A program made the position numbers and the translations under genes. Below the pieces are notes generated by a model. It was given only the letters and a program-made list of their open reading frames with translations, searched no databases and was not told the origin of the DNA. Shown here piece by piece: positions 1-5,645 of a stretch of 5,662 bases of DNA (positions are counted from its first letter, which is position 1; every line of letters starts with the position of its first letter). The stretch spans positions 1-5,662 of the forward strand of contig JAAZBW010000028.1 of assembly GCA_012513625.1 (NCBI GenBank). The letters run 5' to 3'. The DNA is from Actinomycetales bacterium. Its GTDB lineage: Bacteria > Actinomycetota > Actinomycetes > Actinomycetales > Actinomycetaceae.

Positions 1-291
1 CTCACCGGAGACGGTCGGATGGACGGCCAGGACATCGGCCGGATCGACATCCTGCCCTCGTTCTCGATCGTGGAGCTCGCCAACGAACCGAGCGACGATC
101 AGATGCACCGCCTGCAGAACACGCGGGTTTCCGGCCGCGCGCTGCGCATGGCACCCGACCTCGGTCCGGGCGGCCGCGGACCCCGCGGCGCCGACCGCGG
201 ACCCCGTGGTGCCGACCGGGGGCATCGCGCAGGCGACCGTCCGCGCTATGAGCGGAGGGCCAACCCGAGGGACTCCCGGAAGAGCTGGTAG
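1..291 (+). CDS. DEAD/DEAH-box RNA helicase, C-terminal fragment (DbpA-type RNA-binding domain and Arg/Gly-rich tail)
   Basis: This is the 3' end of a gene that begins upstream of the window; 96 codons are present, in frame from base 1, ending at TAG 289-291. Residues 1 to about 54 look like the end of the DbpA/CsdA-type RNA-binding domain that follows the two RecA-like domains of DeaD-family RNA helicases: DIGRIDI (11-17), FSIVEL (21-26) and TRVSGRALRM (41-50) are typical of its strands. These ATP-dependent enzymes remodel RNA, often in ribosome assembly and cold adaptation, in the cytoplasm. Residues 56-96 form a low-complexity basic tail with 12 arginines and two copies of RGPRGAD (59-72), like the disordered RNA-binding tails of these helicases. 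The catalytic motifs lie outside the window, so the exact subfamily (DeaD, CsdA or RhlE-like) cannot be set. The last 46 bp overlap the oppositely oriented GTPase gene. Confidence 0.82.
   Translation, partial: LTGDGRMDGQDIGRIDILPSFSIVELANEPSDDQMHRLQNTRVSGRALRMAPDLGPGGRGPRGADRGPRGADRGHRAGDRPRYERRANPRDSRKSW
175..216 (+). repeat. Two tandem 21-bp units encoding RGPRGAD
   Basis: Two adjacent 21-bp copies (175-195 and 196-216) differ at only two bases (C/T at 186/207 and C/T at 189/210). Both changes are at third codon positions, so both copies encode RGPRGAD. The unit length is seven codons, so expansion or contraction keeps the helicase tail in frame. It is an in-gene repeat, not a mobile element. 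Confidence 0.8.
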
Positions 292-1826
292 TCCTCGAGT
301 TCCTCCTCGAGCGGGGCAATCAACCGCTCCGTAACGCCGTCCTCCACGGTCTCGCGGAGGCGCCTGCCCACCCGGGCGGCAGAACGGGCCGCACCGACCC
401 GTGCAAGAAGCATGCCGAGGCCCGCAAGCAGGATCCCGAGCAGGACCCCGCCAAGCAGGAGGACGGTGGGCAGGGGGAAGACGCCCACCATGGGTACCTC
501 CGGCACCGGGAGGCGCACGTAATCCAGCAGTGCCAACACCCCCAGCCACACGCCGCCGGCCACTGCGGTGGCGAATGCGAGCCATTGGAGCACGCCGAGC
601 ACGCGCCACCATGCGGGCCGCAGATGCCGCTCCAGGTCCGTGTCCGCAATCCGGGCATCAAGGCCGTCCACGGCCACGGGGATGCGGGTGTATGCCGCCT
701 CCACCGCCGTGATCCGCCACCCGTCCGGCAGGCCCCGCGTGGCAGCACCCACCAGCTCATGGGCCGCCGAGCGCACCGCTGCCTCCTGCACCACGCCGGT
801 CACCACCGAGGTGCGGCCGGTGCCCGGCAGTGCCGGAGCACGGTCCAGGTGGAGCCGCTTCAGCGGGCTCGCACGGAGCCCGGCCAGCCAGCGCACGGGG
901 ATCCAGCCCACGTGGCGGCGAGCCCGCCGCAGGTGGTCGGCACGCACGGCATCGAGGATCGCGGGAACCCCGGCGGCGTCGGATGCGGCTCGCACGAGGC
1001 GTTCCCGGGCGCTAGCTGCTAGGGCGGTGTCCACTGCGGGCGCCCCATCTGCTGCCCCAAGCACCTGCTCGGCGGCACGCGTCACGTCTCCGGATGCGCG
1101 CACAAAGCGGGCCCTTCGGCCCCGTGCCACCTCGGCTACTGCAGAGCGCAGCTCCGGGACTCCCTCGCCGGTGCGCGCGCTCGTGGCGAGCACCGGCACG
1201 CCGCCAAGTCCGTCACGCGCGAGCAGGTTCGTGAGATCAGCCAGCACCTCGCGGCGGGTGGAGGCCTCCAACCGGTCCACCTGGTTGAGTACCACGAGCG
1301 TCACGTCCGCGTTGGCGGCGAGCGGACGCAGGAACTGTTGGTGAACCACGGCGTCCGCGTACTTCTGCGGATCGAGCACCCACACGAGCACGTCCACCGC
1401 CTCGGACATCCGGTTCGCGATCTCGCGGTGGCGCGCCGCGGTGGAGTCGATGTCCGGCAGGTCCACGAGCACGAGCCCGGAGCCGTCCTCGGCCCGCTCC
1501 GCACGCTCCGGCACCCCGAGCCAGTCGAGCAGAGCCGTGGCCCCGGTTCCCCAGGAGACGGCGAGCGGCTCGCGCGTGGTGGGCCGGGTGGCCGCGGTGC
1601 GGGCGAGGTCCTCGCCCACCAGCGCGTTCAGGAGGGAGGACTTTCCGGAACCGGTGGCGCCGAGGAGCGCCACCACGGTGCGATCCGGAGCGAGCTCTGC
1701 GCGTTCGACGTGCCGGGTGAGCGTCCCACCCACCTGCCCGAGGACGAGGGGAGAGAGGCGGCCGTCCGCAAGGTCCAGCGCACGTCGGAGGGCCTCCTGC
1801 CGCTCTCCCAGTCCCACGGCGCTCAT
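246..1826 (-). CDS. Dynamin-like GTPase with two C-terminal membrane segments (GTPase/YfjP-like family; DynB-like)
   Basis: This is a 526-residue P-loop GTPase anchored in the membrane. Visible motifs: G1 GATGSGKS (56-63); a switch threonine in RPTT (81-84); G3 as DLPD (122-125) instead of DxxG; G4 NQVD (181-184); G5 TSA (215-217). A helical stretch (about 225-405) follows, then two strongly hydrophobic segments (about 409-434 and 447-476), then a charged C-terminal tail of about 50 residues with an acidic run (PLEEELED). The start is ATG 1826-1824: GGAGG (1834-1838) lies 7 nt upstream. The adjacent ATG at 1829 would be only 4 nt from it and adds one residue. The gene shares one base with the stop codon of the upstream GTPase, so translation is probably coupled. 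The pair recalls Streptomyces DynA/DynB, membrane-associated dynamin-like proteins that stabilise FtsZ rings at sporulation septa; that role here is inferred. Less likely alternative: an Era/EngA-type ribosome-assembly GTPase, which would not have the two membrane segments. Confidence 0.85.
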   Translation of the reverse strand: MSAVGLGERQEALRRALDLADGRLSPLVLGQVGGTLTRHVERAELAPDRTVVALLGATGSGKSSLLNALVGEDLARTAATRPTTREPLAVSWGTGATALLDWLGVPERAERAEDGSGLVLVDLPDIDSTAARHREIANRMSEAVDVLVWVLDPQKYADAVVHQQFLRPLAANADVTLVVLNQVDRLEASTRREVLADLTNLLARDGLGGVPVLATSARTGEGVPELRSAVAEVARGRRARFVRASGDVTRAAEQVLGAADGAPAVDTALAASARERLVRAASDAAGVPAILDAVRADHLRRARRHVGWIPVRWLAGLRASPLKRLHLDRAPALPGTGRTSVVTGVVQEAAVRSAAHELVGAATRGLPDGWRITAVEAAYTRIPVAVDGLDARIADTDLERHLRPAWWRVLGVLQWLAFATAVAGGVWLGVLALLDYVRLPVPEVPMVGVFPLPTVLLLGGVLLGILLAGLGMLLARVGAARSAARVGRRLRETVEDGVTERLIAPLEEELEDYQLFRESLGLALRS

Positions 1827-3550
1827 CATCGTGCCTCCGGCTCGGCCTCGCGGACTGCATCCACGGCGTCCCGCACCTCCTGGTTCGCGGCCGCGTCGAT
1901 TCCGAGGCGTGCGATCGCCTCCCGGAATGGCCCGAGGTACCACGCGATCACGGACTCCGAGCGCTGCGCGAGGCTCTCCTTCGCGTTCCGCGCCATGGCG
2001 CGCACCGCGTCCTCACCGAACACCGCCACGAGCACCGCCTGTCCCGCCGCGGCCGTTCCGCCCGCGGTGGCGATCTCCGCGCCGGTGATGCCACCCGTGG
2101 TCGCGAAGATCACCATCATGAGTGTCACGCCGAGCGCGTTCACGCCCGTCGAGAGCGCCCGCGCCTTCACGCGGCGGCCGGCTCCCTCCTCGCGTACGAG
2201 CCCGAGCACGTCCTTCTGCCACCCGGACACCTCGGTGGCAATCCGCTCAAACAGCACCGGATCCTCCGGCAACGAGTTCTGCGCACCCTCGAGGAGCGTA
2301 CGACTGCCGCCCTCCAACCTCCACGAGTGGTCGAGTTCGAGGGCCGCCTGGCGGGCTTCGGCCGCAAGCAGGGTCACGAGTGAGTCCTCCACGGCAGTCT
2401 CCACCTGGTCCACCGAGTCGGGCCTGCCGCGCACGAAGCTCCCGATCCGGTCTCGCATGCGTCCGATCCCGGCCTGGAACCGGGCGAACCATTCGCCCGT
2501 TCCCACGAACTCCTGCCAGCGCGCGAGCACCTCGCCGCGCAGCAGGGAGCCGTCCGCGGTGGCAGCGGAGATACGCCGTAACGCGTCGGCCTCGGCACGG
2601 TCAACCTTCCCCACCAGGTGGGTGGCGGCCCGCACCTGCTCGTCGGCTTCACCTGCCACGTGCTCGGCTGCGCCGAGGACGGCGTGCACCGCTCCCGCGA
2701 GGGTTCGCCGGGCGACGGCGGAGCGTGCGTTCGCGTCCGCCGCGAGGTCTCCCAGCCAGTGCCGCAGCGGTGCCACGTACTGCTCGGGAATGTAGCCGCC
2801 CTCCAGCATGACCTCCGGGATCGTGTGGAGGGGCGCACCGCCGAGCCCGGCGGCCGCGAGCCGTTCCTGGAAATCCGCCTCCACCTCCCGCACCACGTCC
2901 TCGGGCACCCGGTTCAACACAATCGCCACCACGATGTCCCGTGCCTGCGCATCCACGAGGAGTTCCCACGGCACCGCGTCCGCGTAACGTGCGGCGGTGG
3001 TCACGAACAGCCAGAGGTCCGCGGCTCCCAGGAGCTGATGCGCCGCGGCGCGGTTCTCGTCCACCACCGAATCGATGTCCGGGGCGTCGAGGAGGGCGAG
3101 CCCGGCCGGGAGCCGGTCCGTGCCACGAATCTCGAGCTCGGACTGCGACCTCCCGGCGGCCGGGGTGGCCGCTGCGTCCGGCGCGATCCGGACGCGCGGA
3201 AAGCTCGGGAGGATCCGGTCGGTGGTGAACCACTCCTCATCGGTCCGGTGGTGGAGCAGGAGCGGCCGGCGGGTGGTGGGCCGGATGGCGGAGGACGCGG
3301 CCACCGGCGCGAGCAGGAGCGAGTTCACGAGCGTGGATTTTCCGGCGCCGGTGGAACCCCCCACCACCGCCAGCAGCGGGGCGTCGAGGTCCTCGTAGCG
3401 CGGCAGCACGTAGTCCTCGAGCTGGTGAACGAGCCGGTCACGTTCCCCCGCAACGCCAGCCACACCGTCGACGGGCAGGGGGAAGGAGAGTGCGGCGAGG
3501 GCCGAGCGCAACCGGGAGAGGGCCGCGTGGACGGCCGGCGCCGCCGTCAC
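1826..3550 (-). CDS. Dynamin family protein, soluble/peripheral GTPase-like (DynA-like)
   Basis: This 574-residue protein has a P-loop GTPase-like N-terminal domain and a long helical C-terminal part, the dynamin-like layout. Motifs: G1 GSTGAGKS (65-72); switch threonines in RPTT (90-93); G3 as DAPD (155-158), continuing as IDS; the G4 position reads NRVP (213-216), lacking the usual aspartate of N/TKxD. Residues about 280-465 are predicted mostly helical and charged. A glycine/alanine-rich hydrophobic stretch (about 469-512) may insert into or lie on a membrane; it is weaker than a classic transmembrane pair. The start is GTG 3550-3548: GAGG (3558-3561) sits 7 nt upstream, and the codon overlaps the hisS stop as GTGA. 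A longer reading to 3679 would run 129 bp into hisS and has no support. Its stop overlaps the start of the membrane GTPase, so the two are probably made together and may form a complex, as DynA and DynB do in Streptomyces. Nucleotide specificity is uncertain because of G4. Confidence 0.85.
   Translation of the reverse strand: MTAAPAVHAALSRLRSALAALSFPLPVDGVAGVAGERDRLVHQLEDYVLPRYEDLDAPLLAVVGGSTGAGKSTLVNSLLLAPVAASSAIRPTTRRPLLLHHRTDEEWFTTDRILPSFPRVRIAPDAAATPAAGRSQSELEIRGTDRLPAGLALLDAPDIDSVVDENRAAAHQLLGAADLWLFVTTAARYADAVPWELLVDAQARDIVVAIVLNRVPEDVVREVEADFQERLAAAGLGGAPLHTIPEVMLEGGYIPEQYVAPLRHWLGDLAADANARSAVARRTLAGAVHAVLGAAEHVAGEADEQVRAATHLVGKVDRAEADALRRISAATADGSLLRGEVLARWQEFVGTGEWFARFQAGIGRMRDRIGSFVRGRPDSVDQVETAVEDSLVTLLAAEARQAALELDHSWRLEGGSRTLLEGAQNSLPEDPVLFERIATEVSGWQKDVLGLVREEGAGRRVKARALSTGVNALGVTLMMVIFATTGGITGAEIATAGGTAAAGQAVLVAVFGEDAVRAMARNAKESLAQRSESVIAWYLGPFREAIARLGIDAAANQEVRDAVDAVREAEPEAR
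1834..1838 (-). promoter_or_regulatory. Ribosome binding site GGAGG of the membrane GTPase gene
   Basis: The minus strand reads GGAGG, 7 nt before ATG 1826 and 4 nt before the neighbouring ATG 1829. It lies inside the last codons of the upstream GTPase gene. The spacing matches that of the other two Shine-Dalgarno sites in this operon and favours the second ATG. Confidence 0.65.
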
Positions 3551-4878
3551 TCGTTCGCCTCGGAGCCCATCACCACGCGGGGGCGAAGGTCCGCCTCCGG
3601 AGGGGTCCAGCCGCCCGGCTCGGCGGCCACCTGCTCGCCGGAACGGATGTCCTTCACCTCGCCGGACTCCGGAAACCACACGTAGGGGATCGAACGCCGA
3701 TCGGCGTAGCGGATCTGCCTGCCGAACTTGGACGCTGTGGGCGAGACCTCGGTGGCGATGCCGCGGGAACGCAGCTGGCGAGCCACCTCCTCGGACTCGG
3801 CACGCTGTGCATCATCGGTCACGGCCACAAGCACCGCGGTGGGGACGGGGCGCGTGGCCGACGCGAGGCCCTTGCCCAGTACGAAGGACATGAGCCGCGA
3901 GATGCCGAGGGAAAGGCCCACGCCGGGGAACGTGCGCCTGCCGTCCACGACGAGGGAGTCGTAGCGGCCACCTGCGCAGACGGAGCCGTAGGACTCCTGG
4001 CCGCGAATCGTCGCCTCGTAGACGGTGCCCGTGTAGTAGTCGAGGCCGCGGGCGATCGAGAGGTCCGCCTGGATCCGCCCCGGAATTGCAGCCGAGGCCG
4101 CGTCGAGGAGCCGGGCGAGTTCGTCGAGGCCCTCCTCCAGCTGCTCGGAGGTTGCGCAGAGTTCCCGCACCTGCGCCACCACCTCGGAGGCGGTGGTGCC
4201 CCGGATCCCGGCAAGCCTCAGGGCGGCGGAGGCCTGCGCCGCGGTGGCCCCCAGCTCCTCCTCGAGGAGCTCTGTGACGGCGGCCGGGCCGATCTTGGCG
4301 AGTTTGTCCACGATCCTGAGGGTGCCGTCCACGTCCGTGAGTCCCACCGCCTCGTAGAAACCCTGGGAGAGCTTACGGTTGTTGACGCCCATCATGACCT
4401 CCACGCCAGGGATTCCAGCGAGGGCCTCGGCCATGACGATGGCCACCTCCACCTCGAACACGAACGGGAGGGTGTCCTGCCCCACCACATCGATGTCCGC
4501 CTGGGTGAACTCCCGGAAGCGCCCCGCCTGGGGACGCTCCCCGCGCCACGCCTTCTGGATCTGGTAGCGCTTGAACGGGAAGGCCAGGTGGTGGGCGTTA
4601 TCGAGCACGTAGCGGGCGAACGGGATCGTGAGGTCGAAGTGAAGGCCCAGCTCGGATTCCGCGGAGGTGCCCTCTTCCTGGAGGCGGCGCAGCACGTACA
4701 CCTCCTTCGAGGTCTCGCCCTTGCGCATCAGTTCCTCGAGGGGCTCCACCGCACGCGTCTCGATGCCGGCGAACCCGTGGAGTTCGAACGTGCGCCGGAC
4801 GTGGTCGAGCACCTGCTGCTCGACGATCCGACCCGCGGGGGTCCACTCGGGGAATCCGGACAACGTGGTGCGTGCCAT
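3547..4878 (-). CDS. hisS: Histidine--tRNA ligase (HisRS)
   Basis: This class II aminoacyl-tRNA synthetase, 443 residues, attaches histidine to tRNA-His in the cytoplasm using ATP and works as a homodimer. Visible elements: motif 1 region around GFAGIETRAVEPL (35-47); the ATP/histidine-site segment HFDLTIPFARY (80-90); motif 2 from KAWRGERPQAGRFREFTQ (109-126) with the catalytic arginine R112; the histidine-specific loop ARGLDYYTG (276-284); AGGRYDSL (302-309); motif 3 GVGLSLGISRL (319-329) with R328. Residues about 345-443 form the anticodon-binding domain. Length is normal for the family. The start is ATG 4878: AGGA (4886-4889) is 7 nt upstream, whereas GTG 4884 would be 1 nt from it. It uses FDLT where most bacterial HisRS have LRPEGT, a variant I recall from Micrococcales. 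The stop TGA overlaps the GTG of the dynamin-like gene. The leader is too short for a T-box. Confidence 0.97.
   Translation of the reverse strand: MARTTLSGFPEWTPAGRIVEQQVLDHVRRTFELHGFAGIETRAVEPLEELMRKGETSKEVYVLRRLQEEGTSAESELGLHFDLTIPFARYVLDNAHHLAFPFKRYQIQKAWRGERPQAGRFREFTQADIDVVGQDTLPFVFEVEVAIVMAEALAGIPGVEVMMGVNNRKLSQGFYEAVGLTDVDGTLRIVDKLAKIGPAAVTELLEEELGATAAQASAALRLAGIRGTTASEVVAQVRELCATSEQLEEGLDELARLLDAASAAIPGRIQADLSIARGLDYYTGTVYEATIRGQESYGSVCAGGRYDSLVVDGRRTFPGVGLSLGISRLMSFVLGKGLASATRPVPTAVLVAVTDDAQRAESEEVARQLRSRGIATEVSPTASKFGRQIRYADRRSIPYVWFPESGEVKDIRSGEQVAAEPGGWTPPEADLRPRVVMGSEANE
3558..3561 (-). promoter_or_regulatory. Ribosome binding site GAGG deciding the GTG start of the dynamin-like gene
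   Basis: The minus strand reads TCCGAGGCGAACGA before GTG 3550; GAGG is 7 nt from the start. It lies within the last codons of hisS. Together with the GTGA overlap it rules for 3550 and against starts further upstream inside hisS. Confidence 0.6.
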
Positions 4879-4924
4879 GGGCACATCCTCTCAGGAATCG
4901 TGGGCTGGCCCGCGCAGGGAGCAG
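4879..4924 (-). other. 46-bp gap between the MBL hydrolase gene and hisS
   Basis: This is the only true intergenic gap between two genes in the window. It holds the hisS ribosome binding site and no recognisable terminator (no stem followed by T-run) and no clear -10/-35 pair. This is consistent with read-through from the MBL gene into hisS, although a weak promoter cannot be excluded by eye. Confidence 0.5.
4886..4892 (-). promoter_or_regulatory. Ribosome binding site (GAGAGGA) of hisS
   Basis: The minus strand reads GAGAGGA; the AGGA core (4886-4889) lies 7 nt before ATG 4878. This decides between ATG 4878 and the in-frame GTG at 4884, which is too close to be initiated from this site. Confidence 0.7.
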
Positions 4925-5632
4925 TTACGCGAGGAAGGGGTTGTGTCGGAGTTCCTGCGCCATGGTGGTGCCGGGTCCGTGGCCGGGGAAGAGCATGGCC
5001 GCAGGGTCTATCACCTGCTTGAGGGTGCGCAGGGTCCACAGCATTACCTCGTGGTCCCCGCCCGGCAGGTCCGTGCGGCCCACCGAGCCGCGGAAGACCA
5101 CATCCCCGCACAATACGAGGCCGGTGGTTCCCGCGGGGGCCCCGGCGGCCGAGCTCACCGCGTCCGACCACTCCCCGGCCAGGAAGTACAGCGTGGAGCC
5201 CTCTGTGTGGCCGGGGGCGGCGAGGGCGCGAATGCTCACGCCCGGCACCAGTTCGGCTCCGCCTCCTGCGAGCAATGCATCCGGCAGTACCCTCACATCG
5301 AGGGGGCGGCGGTACGGCGTGGGGAACGCCTGCCGCATCGTGTTACTCAGCGGACTGGGCGGGCCCACGGGGTCCTCGAGCCGGTAGAGATCAGGTTCGG
5401 CCACGTACACGGGGAGGTCGCCCGCCACCTCGGCGGCGTCCCACACGTGGTCCGGATGGCCATGGGTCAGGAGCACCGCGCCGAGTTCGAGTCCGCTCTC
5501 CTCGAGTGCCCGGAGGACCGTGGCAGCGATCCCGCCGCCCGGGTCCACCACGACCGCCTGACGGTGCTCCTCGTCCGCAACCACATAGCAGTTCTCGGAA
5601 AACACGTCCGTCACGAATCGCTGGAGAATCAC
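4925..5632 (-). CDS. MBL-fold metallo-hydrolase, glyoxalase II-like
   Basis: This is a 235-residue metallo-beta-lactamase-fold hydrolase with a complete metal site: THGHPDH (56-62, ligands H57, H59, D61, H62), H142 in PGHTEGS (140-146), D177 in CGD (175-177) and H218 in PGHG (216-219). An early VDPGGG strand-turn (29-34) and GRTDLPGGD (185-193) are typical of the glyoxalase II-like branch. Members hydrolyse thioesters such as S-lactoylglutathione, but actinomycetes usually lack glutathione, so the real substrate is unknown. No signal peptide is seen; it should be cytoplasmic. The ending RHNPFLA resembles what I recall of the hisS-linked mycobacterial protein Rv2581c. Residues about 153-171 are a Gly/Ala/Ser-rich insert, probably a surface loop. 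Start: GTG 5632 is preferred because an N-terminus there aligns with my recollection of that homologue; GTG 5638, two codons earlier, is possible. Neither has a Shine-Dalgarno, and the frame is open to the window edge. Confidence 0.88.
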   Translation of the reverse strand: MILQRFVTDVFSENCYVVADEEHRQAVVVDPGGGIAATVLRALEESGLELGAVLLTHGHPDHVWDAAEVAGDLPVYVAEPDLYRLEDPVGPPSPLSNTMRQAFPTPYRRPLDVRVLPDALLAGGGAELVPGVSIRALAAPGHTEGSTLYFLAGEWSDAVSSAAGAPAGTTGLVLCGDVVFRGSVGRTDLPGGDHEVMLWTLRTLKQVIDPAAMLFPGHGPGTTMAQELRHNPFLA

Positions 5633-5639
5633 GCCCACC

Positions 5640-5645
5640 AGTCTA
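5640..5645 (-). promoter_or_regulatory. Possible -10 hexamer TAGACT for a leaderless MBL hydrolase transcript
   Basis: The minus strand reads TAGACT, which fits the actinobacterial TANNNT pattern. It ends 7 nt before GTG 5632, the distance expected between a -10 box and the transcription start, so the mRNA could begin at the start codon. The -35 region would fall outside the window and cannot be checked. A hexamer this loose occurs by chance. Confidence 0.3.

Noticed and set aside
294..311. A hairpin CTCGAG-TTCCTC-CTCGAG just after the helicase stop, as a possible terminator.
   Set aside because: The stem is only 6 bp and no T-run follows. The bases encode the acidic run of the GTPase tail, so the repeat is likely due to glutamate codons.
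1827..1943. An N-terminal extension of the membrane GTPase to 1943.
   Set aside because: The extra 39 residues are basic and Gly/Pro/Arg-rich, lie out of frame inside the upstream GTPase gene, and are passed over by the GGAGG placed 7 nt before ATG 1826.
1338..2795. A 485-codon open frame on the plus strand opposite the two GTPase genes.
   Set aside because: Its composition is dominated by R, S, A, T and P with no motif, and it crosses the junction of two genes whose P-loops and ribosome binding sites are clear on the minus strand.
3551..3679. An N-terminal extension of the first GTPase to 3679.
   Set aside because: The 43 extra residues are low-complexity and overlap the hisS 3' end. GTG 3550 has both a GAGG at 7 nt and the GTGA overlap.
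2618..3685. A 355-codon open frame on the plus strand opposite the first GTPase.
   Set aside because: There is no domain signature and no supported start. It is explained by the absence of AT-rich stop codons in high-GC DNA.
4879..4924. A T-box or other riboswitch in front of hisS.
   Set aside because: Only 46 bp separate the genes, far too short for a T-box leader, and no specifier-loop structure is visible.
3490..5022. A 510-codon open frame on the plus strand opposite hisS.
   Set aside because: It is a GC-driven shadow: rich in G, R, H and E with no recognisable domain, and it spans hisS entirely, which has full class II synthetase motifs, plus the gap upstream of it.
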